Notes under the pieces: generated by a model
The model's input: the letters and a program-made list of their open reading frames with translations, nothing else
Database searches by the model: none
Told to the model about the DNA's origin: nothing
Part shown: in pieces, positions 17,063-24,945 of the stretch
How the letters are laid out: every line of letters starts with the position of its first letter
Position numbering within the stretch: the stretch's first letter is position 1
Assembly: GCF_039872765.1 (NCBI RefSeq)
Contig: NZ_JBDPZC010000001.1
Coordinates: 186,001-250,000 of the forward strand
Reading direction: 5' to 3'
DNA length: 64,000 nucleotides
Source: Roseateles_B flavus
Lineage (GTDB): Bacteria; Pseudomonadota; Gammaproteobacteria; Burkholderiales; Burkholderiaceae_C
Program-made: the position numbers and the translations under genes

Positions 17063-18167
17063 GCGCGCCTACATTTCAGCGCCAGTCCGTCGTGACCTCT
17101 GGATTGCAGCGGCCGGCCGCTGTGAATTCCGCGGATGCTGCAAGCCTGTAGACCGCGACTTTCTCACCAAGAAGGCTAAGAGCGTGGTCGGGGAGTACGC
17201 GCACATCATTGCCGACAGCCCCGCTGGTGCCCGAGGCGTTCCGGGGCTATCCGAGAAGCTGGCGGCAGACCCCAACAACCTCATGCTTGCCTGCTTTGAC
17301 TGCCATGCTCGCATCGACCGGCACGGCCAGAGCAACGAGTTCACGGCTGAACAACTGCGCGCTATGAAGCGTGAGCACGAGGTCCGCATCGAGCGCATAT
17401 ATTCGGCGACAGGAGTGGAGGAAAGCATGCCCGTGGTGATGTCGTTCCCAGTCGGCGCCCACGTGCCCGTCATCGACGTGCGTGACATCCATTACGCGAT
17501 GCTGACGAACAGCGATTTCAAGCGTTTTCCAACCGCTACCGCGGTCCATATTGACCAGAGCAACTTCTTCTTGCAGGACAACGAACCCGACTTCTGGGGT
17601 GGCGCACAGCGCGCGCTGGCGCAGCAGTATGAGCAGCGCATCAAGCCTGAGCTTGTCGCCCGAGGAGGGGCCGCCCACTTGAGCATTGCCGGCTTCGCTC
17701 CGATTCCGATGCTGATGAAGCTGGGGGCGCTGGTGGGCGACAAGACGCCAGCGGCGGTCATGGACCTGCCTGGAGAGAAGTGGCTTTGGGACACCCGTGA
17801 TACGTGCCCCGAGCCTAGCTATATCTTCACCGTGCCGCCCACGCTGCCTCGTGAGGTGTCGGTGGTCATCAGCATCTCAGGCAGGGCTCAGCATCCCGTT
17901 GGCCGGGACGTCGTCGAGTTCCAAGCCCTTGCACCTAACCGCGGCATCATCCGCAAGGAAGCGCACGTGCAGCAGTTTCGCACAAGCTTTAACGCCTTCC
18001 TTCAGCAGCTCTTCGCCGCGGGTGCTCGGATCCTCCACGTGCACCCGGCGACGCCGCTGTCAGCGAGCATCGAGATCGGTAGGACCATGCTGCCCAAGGC
18101 GTTCGAAGAGATTCATATCTGGGAGTGGCAGGCACCTGAGTGGAAGCCGGCGCTGAGGCTTAAGTAG
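16989..18167 (+). CDS. cap5: CBASS effector, HNH-SAVED nuclease (Cap5-like)
   Basis: 392 residues from ATG 16989, inside the end of cap3; no later in-frame start precedes the HNH domain. Residues about 35-130 form the HNH nuclease: CEFRGC, then EYAHIIADSPAGARG with the catalytic-type His, and DPNNLMLACFDCHARIDRH. Residues about 170-392 match the SAVED sensor in position and general pattern (SGRAQHP, ILHVHPATPLSASIEIGRTM near the end). SAVED binds the cyclic nucleotide made by the CD-NTase and drives oligomerisation of the HNH nuclease, which then degrades DNA and kills or halts the cell. This completes a type II CBASS operon. Confidence 0.87.
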   Translation: MLKSIATASLAAAPAPASAATRTVERAYISAPVRRDLWIAAAGRCEFRGCCKPVDRDFLTKKAKSVVGEYAHIIADSPAGARGVPGLSEKLAADPNNLMLACFDCHARIDRHGQSNEFTAEQLRAMKREHEVRIERIYSATGVEESMPVVMSFPVGAHVPVIDVRDIHYAMLTNSDFKRFPTATAVHIDQSNFFLQDNEPDFWGGAQRALAQQYEQRIKPELVARGGAAHLSIAGFAPIPMLMKLGALVGDKTPAAVMDLPGEKWLWDTRDTCPEPSYIFTVPPTLPREVSVVISISGRAQHPVGRDVVEFQALAPNRGIIRKEAHVQQFRTSFNAFLQQLFAAGARILHVHPATPLSASIEIGRTMLPKAFEEIHIWEWQAPEWKPALRLK

Positions 18168-18380
18168 TGACGTGTAAGGGTCGCACGGCCAAGTTCCGCG
18201 CCAAGGCCGGGTGAGCACTAGCAAGCCGTTGAACACCCAGCGTGTAAGGAGTCGCCAAAGGGGCCTAACCCCGAGACATAGCATTGGCGCGAGACTTGCA
18301 GCGTGCAACGCTCAGAGAAATCCTTGAACGGCAGCTATCGGCCGTTGAGCTTTGAAACTCCAAGGACCGCAACCGCTGGA

Positions 18381-19023
18381 GGCTGTGTGAAAACCCTCCT
18401 TGGATTGCGCGCAATGCTGCCTAGATTGTGGGAACGCCACTCAGGGCTGCCACATGAAGCGATTCATCGAGGGAGAGGATCGGCACCAGGTCACGCTGCT
18501 GCCAGAGTGCCTGGACGACTTCATTGACACAGACAACACGGTTCGGGTCGTTGACGTGTTCATTGACGAGCTGGACCTCGCAGCGCTGGGCTTCGATGGG
18601 GCGAGGCCTGCTGCGACGGGTCGCCCCTCGTATCACCCGTCGATGCTCTTGAAGCTGTACTTGTACGGCTACCTCAATCGCATCCAGTCCAGCCGGCGTC
18701 TTGAGCGCGAATGCCAGCGCAATGTGGAGCTGATGTGGCTGACTGGCAGGCTGGCTCCCGACTTCAAGACCATCGCGGACTTCCGTCGGGACAACGGCAA
18801 AGGCATCCGCAACGTCTGTCGCCGCTTCGTGATGCTGTGCCGGGAACTGAAGCTGTTCACCGAGGCTGTCGTGGCCGTCGACGGCAGCAAGTTCAAGGCG
18901 GTCAATAACCGCGAACGCAACTACACGCCAGGCAAGATCGAGCGTCGCGAACGTGAACTGGAAGAGAGCATCCAGCGCTACCTCGATGCATTGGAGACGG
19001 CCGGCCGGACACAGCCGGTGGAG
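18381..19023 (+). mobile_element. IS1182-family element, 5' part only
   Basis: The left end is placed at GGCTGTGTGAAAAC (18381), which resembles the terminal sequence of many IS1182-type elements. The transposase start follows at 18454. The element is cut off at 19023, where the IS3-family copy begins, and no 3' part reappears after that IS ends at 20241. The left-end position is approximate. Confidence 0.6.
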
Positions 19024-19026
19024 TGA
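18454..19026 (+). pseudogene. IS1182-family transposase, N-terminal part
   Basis: From ATG 18454 the frame encodes about 190 residues with the typical IS1182 start MKRFIEGEDRHQVTLLPECL, then DELDLAALGFDGA, SYHPSMLLKLYLYGYLNRIQ and DFRRDNGKGIRNVCRRF. The first catalytic Asp is probably in VVAVDGSKFKAVNNRERNYT. Full-length members have roughly 450-550 residues, so more than half is missing. The frame is ended by a TGA formed by the first three bases of the adjoining IS3-family element. Confidence 0.8.
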
Positions 19027-19082
19027 CCTGCCCCCTCCCAGCCGTACCAACGTAAAGGTAGTGAAGTCCATCAACCAGGAGA

Positions 19083-19325
19083 ATGATGGACATGAAGAAG
19101 AGCAGATTCACCGAGGAGCAGATCATTGGCTTCCTCAGGCAGGCCGAAGCAGGCATGCCGGTCAAGGAGCTGTGCAGGCAGGGCGGCTTCAGCGATTCGA
19201 CGTTCTATAAGTGGCGCGCGAAGTTTGGCGGCATGCAGGCGACTGACGCCAAGCTCAAGCGCTTGCTGGCCGAGGCGCATCTGGACATTCATGCGCTCAA
19301 GGATGTCTTCGGCGTAAAGCCCTAG
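19083..19325 (+). CDS. IS3-family OrfA (transposase DNA-binding subunit), shortened
   Basis: 80 residues; starts at 19083, 19086 and 19092 are all possible, and the last matches the usual MKKSRFTEEQI. The helix-turn-helix is intact (EEQIIGFLRQAEAGMPVKEL, FSDSTFYKWRAKFGGM). After TDAKLKRLLAEA the protein is about ten residues shorter than usual: the ENxRLKKL part of the leucine-zipper segment is missing, in frame. OrfA binds the IS ends and, through a -1 frameshift, is normally also made as the OrfAB transposase. Confidence 0.75.
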   Translation: MMDMKKSRFTEEQIIGFLRQAEAGMPVKELCRQGGFSDSTFYKWRAKFGGMQATDAKLKRLLAEAHLDIHALKDVFGVKP

Positions 19326-19357
19326 CCCCGCAGGCCAGGCGCGAAGCGGCAGCCAGG

Positions 19358-20191
19358 ATGATCTCCGTGCATCACCTGTCTGAGCGACGCGCCTGCCGCC
19401 TGGTGGGGCTCTCCAGGGACAGCTATCGCAACCCGCCGGTGCCCAGTGAAGCGACACAGCGGCTCAGCGCCAGGATCGTCGAGATCGCGCAGGTGCGGCG
19501 CCGCTTCGGCTATCGCCGCATCCACGATCTGCTGCGCCTGGACTTCCCCGGTGTGAACCACAAGCGGGTCTATCGCCTGTACAACCAGGCGCAGTTGGCC
19601 GTGCGCAAGCGCAAGAAGGCCAAGCGCGCGCTCAGCGAGCGCGTGCCGCTGGCGGTGGCGCTGGCCTCGCGCGTCAACGAGGTGTGGAGCATGGACTTCG
19701 TCAGTGACAGCCTGGCCAATGGGCGGCGCATCAGGTGCCTGACCGTGGCCGATGACTTCACGCACGAGTGCGTGGACATCGCCGCGGACTACGGCATCTC
19801 GGGCCAGTACGTGACGCGGCTGCTGGACCAGGCCGCAATGTTTCGGGGCTATCCCGTCGCGGTGCGTACCGACAACGGGCCGGAGTTCACCAGCCGTGCC
19901 TTCATCGCCTGGGCGCAATCCCATGGCGTGCGGCACATCCTGATCCAGCCAGGCAGGCCCATGCAGAACGGCTACATCGAGAGCTTTAACGGCAAGTTCC
20001 GCGACGAGTGCTTGAACGAGCACTGGTTCGAAAGCCTGCCGCAGGCGCGCTCGACGATTGCGGCTTGGCGGCAGGACTACAACGAGGTGCGGCCGCACAG
20101 TAGCTTGGGCCGAATCCCTCCGGCGGAGTTTGCGCAGCGCCATCTCAGCAAGAACTCGCCACCACCGGCTTCAGGCAAAGAGATCAAGTAA
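19358..20191 (+). CDS. IS3-family OrfB transposase (DDE integrase core)
   Basis: 277 residues from ATG 19358. The open frame continues upstream to the orfA end (PARREAAARMISVHHLSERR), so in vivo it is probably made mainly as an OrfAB frameshift fusion. The HTH_21-like segment and the rve core are complete: first Asp in EVWSMDFVSD, second in VRTDNGPEFTSR, Glu in NGYIESFNGKFRDECLNEHWF, and a C-terminal YNEVRPHSSLG. The DDE set and the length are normal, so this copy could be active if OrfA tolerates its deletion. Confidence 0.85.
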   Translation: MISVHHLSERRACRLVGLSRDSYRNPPVPSEATQRLSARIVEIAQVRRRFGYRRIHDLLRLDFPGVNHKRVYRLYNQAQLAVRKRKKAKRALSERVPLAVALASRVNEVWSMDFVSDSLANGRRIRCLTVADDFTHECVDIAADYGISGQYVTRLLDQAAMFRGYPVAVRTDNGPEFTSRAFIAWAQSHGVRHILIQPGRPMQNGYIESFNGKFRDECLNEHWFESLPQARSTIAAWRQDYNEVRPHSSLGRIPPAEFAQRHLSKNSPPPASGKEIK

Positions 20192-20437
20192 CCTTCAACC
20201 CGGACTTCCGCCTTGGTGGTACGGCGGGAGGGGGCAGGTCACCCGACGTTCGAAGGGCAACGTCCCGTATGACCGCTGTTCATTCGATACCAGGTATTCT
20301 TGTGAAGTGCTGCAGCCGAGCCGATCTGGCTGACCGATCCGGTCTCTGTCGAACTAGCTCGATGGCCGCTGAATTCAAACCTGGTAACTCGTATCGCCAC
20401 CCCACATCGCGCAGTTCGACGCTTAGCTCCGGACCTA

Positions 20438-21439
20438 TTAATGCTGTAGTAGTGGACTCACAAACATATCCCACAGATGGCTCGCCGCCCCTTCGTGCGT
20501 CATCGGCGAGTTCGACCCGCGACCGTAGAACGCCGCCCCGAACATCGAACGCCAGCCAAGGTTGTACTTGTCGTCAACTAGGCTTAGCGACTCATTGCTA
20601 CTGTTCGACTGGTGCGGGTCGTCGTTGGCCACATAGCTGATGCCATTGCTCCCAACGAATCCGCCCTGGCGAACGCCGCAGCCCGCCACTTTCTTCCCGT
20701 CGCTGAAAATGGTCGCTACGAAGGACGATGCAGTCTGAGGTCGAATGCGAGTCTGGATATGGGAGTTTCGCGCTTCAAGTTCATTGAGCGAGTTTGTGAA
20801 GTACTCCATGATGAACTCGTACCCCTCTTTGACAAACTCAGAACGGTCCAGGTCCGTGAAATGACGCGGAATGTTGAGATTACTGGAGCGGCGGGCGAGT
20901 GGCGCCTGCGCAAGGGGCGACATCCCTGCCTCGAGGCCCTCTCCTTGCTGGGAATTGGGCCCTGCAACGCGAGCCTCGTGCCGAGCGAAGGGGTGCGCCG
21001 GTGCAGGCTTCGTCAACATTGCACGGAGGTGCTTGACGACATCATGGAACCCATCATCAAGCGTTGGGAACTTCACCACTGGCACGCCATCCGTCGGTAG
21101 TGCCTTCAGACGGCCAATTTCCAAGGACTGCCAGTCACATGGACGCAGGATGATGGCAATTGCCTGAGCTTGACCTGCCCTCGCACGTTCCAGCGCACGC
21201 TGCATCTCGATGGTGACGCAGTAGTCTGAATGCAGGAAATCAGGGCTGACCAAAAGAAGGATGACGTCCGCTGCCTCAAGGGCGGCCGATATTTTGGAAT
21301 CGAATGGCTCGCCCGGTCGGATGCAGTGGTCCGTCCAGACCTCAATGACATCCTGCCGCTTGAGCGTCGCCATGTGGACGTCCAACTGGCCTCGAAGCCC
21401 TTGGTCTACATGACTGTATGAAACAAAAACGCGAGCCAT
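20438..21439 (-). CDS. TIR-domain protein with a C-terminal domain of unknown function
   Basis: 333 residues. The N-terminal 135 residues are a TIR domain: MARVFVSYSHVDQGLRGQL, VWTDHCIRPGEPFDSKI, VILLLVSPDFLHSDYC, and a candidate catalytic Glu78 in TIEMQRALERA, as in NAD-cleaving bacterial TIRs. After a linker (about 140-180), residues 185-333 form a second conserved-looking domain (FVKEGYEFIMEYFTNSLNEL, SSFVATIFSDGKKVAGC), which I have seen attached to TIR domains but cannot name. The likely role is a defence effector that depletes NAD, with the C-terminal part as sensor; this is inferred. It is divergent from the gene at 21494, 54 bases away. Confidence 0.75.
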   Translation of the reverse strand: MARVFVSYSHVDQGLRGQLDVHMATLKRQDVIEVWTDHCIRPGEPFDSKISAALEAADVILLLVSPDFLHSDYCVTIEMQRALERARAGQAQAIAIILRPCDWQSLEIGRLKALPTDGVPVVKFPTLDDGFHDVVKHLRAMLTKPAPAHPFARHEARVAGPNSQQGEGLEAGMSPLAQAPLARRSSNLNIPRHFTDLDRSEFVKEGYEFIMEYFTNSLNELEARNSHIQTRIRPQTASSFVATIFSDGKKVAGCGVRQGGFVGSNGISYVANDDPHQSNSSNESLSLVDDKYNLGWRSMFGAAFYGRGSNSPMTHEGAASHLWDMFVSPLLQH

Positions 21440-21493
21440 GGTAAGTTGCCGCTGCCGGCCTCGCCGGCGGAGCTAAGTCTTTGGGAGGAGCCA

Positions 21494-22135
21494 ATGTTAA
21501 CGAGCCTCGAACCGGCACTGGATACACCTGAGCGCTTGCCGTTTGTCAGGAAGCTTCGCAACTTCATGGCCGACCACGGATTGGACGACGTTCCCGCACT
21601 TGTCCTCCAGTGCGCACCCGATGAGCCTCACGCTCCTGACCTCAAAGCGCAAGCCCTACAGCAGGCCCTTCTACAGGGCGCCGGCCAAACGGGGCATGGC
21701 GACTGGTGGTCGGGATTCATGGGTGGCGCCTCGTTCACAGTCTTCGAAGGCATCGCGGCTACGAACGAGTGGGCCGAGCCGAAATGGACTACCGAGTTCC
21801 AGCACGATGGCCACGTACTCGCGGGAATTCGGCTAACGGTACTCACGCATATTGACGGAGTGCCCGACAACATCGAGAACGCGTTTCCGCACTTTGGGCT
21901 TTTGGTTGAGAACCTTTATAGCGCCGGTGGCATCAACGGCAAGATGCGGGTCACCGCCTCGCTCGTCAACGCCAAAGGCCTCCGCATGTTGAAGTTTCAT
22001 AAGTACGGACAGCCATCAGCGCGGGAACTCCGCCGGGAAATGCTGGAATGGCCGTTACGTCACGCGAGCAATGTTGGGGATCTCGAAACGATTTGCAAGG
22101 ACATGCAGGACCAGATGCGCCGAGTCTTTCCGTAG
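21494..22135 (+). CDS. conserved-looking protein of unknown function, divergent from TIR gene
   Basis: 213 residues from ATG 21494, preceded by GGGAGGAG; the longer frame from 21446 is less likely. No domain is recognised with certainty. A central stretch (GASFTVFEGIAATNEWAEPKW, then EFQHDGHVLAGIRLTV and HFGLLVENLYSAGGINGKM) looks like a compact alpha/beta domain with conserved Gly and aromatic residues, and the last 40 residues are helical and charged. No signal peptide or membrane span. It shares a 54-base divergent promoter region with the TIR gene and may be its regulator or partner, by position only. Confidence 0.5.
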   Translation: MLTSLEPALDTPERLPFVRKLRNFMADHGLDDVPALVLQCAPDEPHAPDLKAQALQQALLQGAGQTGHGDWWSGFMGGASFTVFEGIAATNEWAEPKWTTEFQHDGHVLAGIRLTVLTHIDGVPDNIENAFPHFGLLVENLYSAGGINGKMRVTASLVNAKGLRMLKFHKYGQPSARELRREMLEWPLRHASNVGDLETICKDMQDQMRRVFP

Positions 22136-22286
22136 ACAGCTCCGCGACCGCGTGACCCTCAACATTTACAGCCGAGTCTTGCTTCTATTGATGCCGGCCG
22201 AAGGACGGTAGTGCTGATAAAGCAGTCAGTAAGGGCGCGCCAGCGAGCGGCAGCACCCGCTGCAGTGCTGCCTGTCGTGCCAAGGT

Positions 22287-23087
22287 TGCGCTCAACCAAA
22301 GAGCCTTGACTGGCACTCATGGGCCTTAATGCCCGCCTATGCGCTCCCGACATTCATAGCCAGCGCCTTCACCGCCTGATAGGCGGCTCGAAGCGTAAGA
22401 GCGTCAGCCAAGGCGTGATGACGGCCCAGCCCTCGCTTTCGAAGATCGCGGAAGCACTCCTCGGCAGCGATTTCACCGGTTGGGCTACCAGAAAGGGCGC
22501 CGATGTTGACTGGGAGTACCGACTCACGCACCTGCTCCCACAGTCCTGCATTGCGGACGGAAAGTGCCAGCAGCTCAAAGTCCACAGGGTAGTCAAAGGC
22601 CACTTCGACTCGGGCGCTGGCCTCCTCGGACATCGAGAGCAGCCATTCGCCGGTTCGGCGGCCCATCTCCCATTCAGTTGAGGCGGCATTGGCGACCTTA
22701 TCCCACTGATCCAGGACTCCTTCAAAGAGGACGAAATTGGAAGCGCCCCTCCGGCGAGCGATGCCAACGTCGCTCGACAGATTCAGTTCGACGTAGTGCT
22801 CGCGTCCGTCCAGGCTGACAAGCCCCATGCTGAGGAGTTCAGGGCGAAGAAGGTCCGTGAACTCTGTATCCAGGAAGACGATCATGTGCAGGAGTTCCAA
22901 CGTTCGGAACGGCCATTGCCGGTGCATGGCCATTGGTGCCCAACACTGCCGGATTGCACACGCCAGACCGTCACCTGATGCCATGCGCCTTCCATGCTGC
23001 CCGCCTTGGTATGAAGCGATCCAGCATGCATAGATCGTCGAAGTTGCAACTCGACGTTTAGGTGCAACTTAATGGGCTCCTTGGGGG
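22287..23087. repeat. 0.8-kb direct repeat, copy 1 (exonuclease unit)
   Basis: This stretch is nearly identical to 36044-36844 at a constant offset of 13757 bases, with only a handful of substitutions (for example near 22305, 22325 and 22342). It contains the DEDD exonuclease gene and its whole upstream region. Identity falls off after 23087, although weaker likeness continues for some 40 bases. Near its end is an inverted repeat, AAGTTGCA (23041) and TGCAACTT (ending 23070), present in both copies. Confidence 0.9.
22337..22885 (-). CDS. DEDD-type 3'-5' exonuclease (Rv2179c-like), copy 1
   Basis: 182 residues from the Met at 22885 (MIVFLDTEFTDLLRPELLSMG); the frame extends further upstream but the family begins here. 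The DEDD signature is visible: D6 and E8 in LDTEF, the middle acidic region, and RHHALADALTLRAAY at the C-terminus giving the His and last Asp of the DEDDh type. The length matches the small Rv2179c-type 3'-5' exoribonucleases. A nearly identical copy lies at 36094-36642. The gene is convergent with the 21494 gene. Whether it belongs to a defence module is not clear. Confidence 0.75.
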   Translation of the reverse strand: MIVFLDTEFTDLLRPELLSMGLVSLDGREHYVELNLSSDVGIARRRGASNFVLFEGVLDQWDKVANAASTEWEMGRRTGEWLLSMSEEASARVEVAFDYPVDFELLALSVRNAGLWEQVRESVLPVNIGALSGSPTGEIAAEECFRDLRKRGLGRHHALADALTLRAAYQAVKALAMNVGSA

Positions 23088-23233
23088 CGACTGCAACGAT
23101 TGCCGCTACCGAGTTGGAGGCTCCTCTAAACCCGGGGCGATTCAAGTCGCCGCCGATAGGCAGAGCGATCGCCGCAATTGATAGCGGCCGCACGACAGCG
23201 CACATACAGTTGAGACCCACAAGCTCGCTCGCG
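22886..23233. other. intergenic DNA between exonuclease and nuclease-like gene
   Basis: 348 bases. The left 200 bases belong to the 0.8-kb direct repeat and include its AAGTTGCA/TGCAACTT hairpin. The remainder is unique, and no frame in it has a ribosome site or a recognisable product. The exonuclease promoter should lie just right of 22885. Confidence 0.4.
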
Positions 23234-24007
23234 CTAAACCCGCTCTATGCCTTTGTGCTCTGGCGCTCGATGTATTGCAGCAAGACGTTCCATCTCCTGG
23301 TCGGCAATGGCTCGCGTCCTGTCCCGCTCAGCTGCGTCGGCCTCGGATCGGATATGTGCAAGGCGACTTGCTTCTGCAGACGCCTTCAAGTGTTCATCTT
23401 GCTTCGCAATCCAACCAGAAATGCGCTTGTCGTAGATCGACAAAATGAGGCCAAGCAAAGCAGCGCTCGATAGTGTCGCCACAAGGAAGTGCCGCCAGCG
23501 CAAGGCCTGCTCGGCGCGGGCCCGGTAGTCGCGGGGCAGCTCAAGGCGTTCCAGCGCCCAGATGCCCTGGCGCGTTTGCTGTGCGGCGGCCACAGCCGCC
23601 TGGTACGTATCCCGTTCGAGATTGGGCTGGGACTCAAAGTAGGAATGCCAGGCCAGTCCACGCTTCACAAGTTCAAGGTTCACCAGATGCCCATTCGGTT
23701 CGATTACCTCAGCCTGAGCGAACCCATCATCACTTCGGCCGAGCAGTCGCGCTGTCACTGGTCGACCGAGCACCATGGCTGCAAGCGCTGATTGCGCTTC
23801 ATCCCCAAAGGGTTGTCCAGGTTCCGGTGCGTCAATGAATGCCAGCCTCAATCTGTGCTCGAGACCGTGCGCGTCGACCAACTCGAGCACATCGCCACCG
23901 GACACGCTGACTACTTGGCCGCGAACAATCCCGTCTGCCCAGGTCGGTGAGACAAGGCTGAGCACGATCAGGCATGCCCACAGAAGTTGCTCGGTGAGGT
24001 GAGGCAT
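23234..24007 (-). CDS. membrane-anchored staphylococcal-nuclease-like protein
   Basis: 257 residues: a signal peptide (1-24, ending SPTWA), an SNase/thermonuclease domain (about 26-160), a membrane span (about 172-192, LVATLSSAALLGLILSI) and a charged coiled coil to the end. The metal/catalytic segment LRLAFIDAPEPGQPFGDEA keeps the equivalents of Arg35 and Glu43 of the staphylococcal enzyme (R54, E62). The usual YGR motif carrying the second catalytic Arg is replaced by DGFAQ (94-98), so activity may be lost or altered. The domain would face the periplasm and the coiled coil the cytoplasm. It begins two bases after the stop of the zinc-motif gene, so the two form an operon. Confidence 0.7.
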   Translation of the reverse strand: MPHLTEQLLWACLIVLSLVSPTWADGIVRGQVVSVSGGDVLELVDAHGLEHRLRLAFIDAPEPGQPFGDEAQSALAAMVLGRPVTARLLGRSDDGFAQAEVIEPNGHLVNLELVKRGLAWHSYFESQPNLERDTYQAAVAAAQQTRQGIWALERLELPRDYRARAEQALRWRHFLVATLSSAALLGLILSIYDKRISGWIAKQDEHLKASAEASRLAHIRSEADAAERDRTRAIADQEMERLAAIHRAPEHKGIERV

Positions 24008-24009
24008 GA

Positions 24010-24786
24010 CTACTCCCCTGAGCGGTGGGCTGCATCAGCGCCATAGGGCGGACTGGCGCTCTGCTCGTTGGAAGCCTTACCAAGCTCTTGGCTCGATAGC
24101 GGGGCCATGACGCCTATACCGAGCAGATTGCAGAGGATGCGTTTGGCAAGTTCATGCTCGCCGTTGTGGGCCAATTCGATGGCCCTGCCGATCGACGCCT
24201 GAGCAACGTCCAGGTCGTTCTGCATGCGGGCGAACATTGCCAACTTTGAGTCTTTGGTGGCGCTCCCCTCGAAGTCCTGAATTAGATTCCCAGGCAGTTC
24301 TCCATCAAAGTCTGGGGGGGCCTCGAACCTTCCTTTGAGGAATCCAATAGACCTGCGCGTCCGCGCCTCATGAACTTTGGCCTCGAGTTTGGAAATGACC
24401 AGATCTGCCGGAATCCAAGCGCCGGCGGTCTCCGAGCGTTCGAGGGGCTCGCGGCCGTGGCGCCCTTGCAGTGAGGCATCGGCCACCGCCGGGAACTCCC
24501 CGCCATGCCTGTCCCTATCGAACTGGGACAGCCGACCCTCAAGTTGTCGCTGACTGTCGTCTGCGTCGCCGATCCTCAGCCACGGACCCAATGAGGCCTT
24601 CAAGCAGTGCTGGCATAGGTCGAGTTGGACGTCGCAGCCGTCTCCAAAAATCGAGGCATAGCCGGCTTTCAGGTCGATGCTGATGAACTCCTGGAACTCG
24701 GCTTCGCCCACCTCTGCAAGACGGTCGCAGCGGTCACATCGGATCTGCTTGACGAAGGTTTGGGGACGCACATCCTTGATCTGCAT
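24010..24786 (-). CDS. zinc-ribbon protein of unknown function, paired with nuclease-like gene
   Basis: 258 residues from ATG 24786, which has GGAG five bases upstream; a TTG at 24816 is the alternative. The N-terminal 70 residues form a four-Cys zinc module (C17-x2-C20 ... C58-x2-C61) with the pattern EFQEFISIDLKAGY, IFGDGCDVQLDLC, LGPWL. The rest is hydrophilic and mainly helical, without recognised motifs. The same zinc module recurs in the 142-residue protein at 48137 with identical spacing, so the island carries two members of one small family. Operon with the downstream nuclease-like gene. Confidence 0.6.
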   Translation of the reverse strand: MQIKDVRPQTFVKQIRCDRCDRLAEVGEAEFQEFISIDLKAGYASIFGDGCDVQLDLCQHCLKASLGPWLRIGDADDSQRQLEGRLSQFDRDRHGGEFPAVADASLQGRHGREPLERSETAGAWIPADLVISKLEAKVHEARTRRSIGFLKGRFEAPPDFDGELPGNLIQDFEGSATKDSKLAMFARMQNDLDVAQASIGRAIELAHNGEHELAKRILCNLLGIGVMAPLSSQELGKASNEQSASPPYGADAAHRSGE

Positions 24787-24886
24787 AAGGGCTCCGCTGA
24801 CATCGGGGCGCAGCAATGAGCAGACGGCTCGGCGTGACGCCGGTCGCTTTTAGAACAGTCCGTAGCGCTCCATCTTTTGCCGAGCA

Positions 24887-24926
24887 GAACCATAATACTC
24901 ATATAAATCAATAACTTAAATCACAT
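24887..24926. promoter_or_regulatory. AT-rich divergent promoter region
   Basis: A short, strikingly AT-rich patch (CATAATACTCATATAAATCA and following) in an otherwise GC-rich neighbourhood. It separates the leftward zinc-motif/nuclease operon from the rightward pair starting at 24946, so it probably carries promoters for one or both. TATAAA-like and CATAAT-like -10 candidates are present, but exact -35 boxes cannot be fixed. Confidence 0.35.
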
Positions 24927-24945
24927 CGACGCGTACGCGGCCGGT

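Larger units (their letters stand above)
19024..20241 (+). mobile_element. IS3-family insertion sequence, 1218 bp
   Basis: The terminal inverted repeats are clear: TGACCTGCCCCCTCCC at the left edge (19024) and its complement GGGAGGGGGCAGGTCA ending at 20241, with the similarity continuing inward (GCCGTACCA). It holds orfA and orfB in the usual IS3 arrangement. The flanking bases GGAG (left) and CCCG (right) are not a duplication, so one flank was probably lost by deletion or recombination after insertion into the IS1182-like element. Confidence 0.85.
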
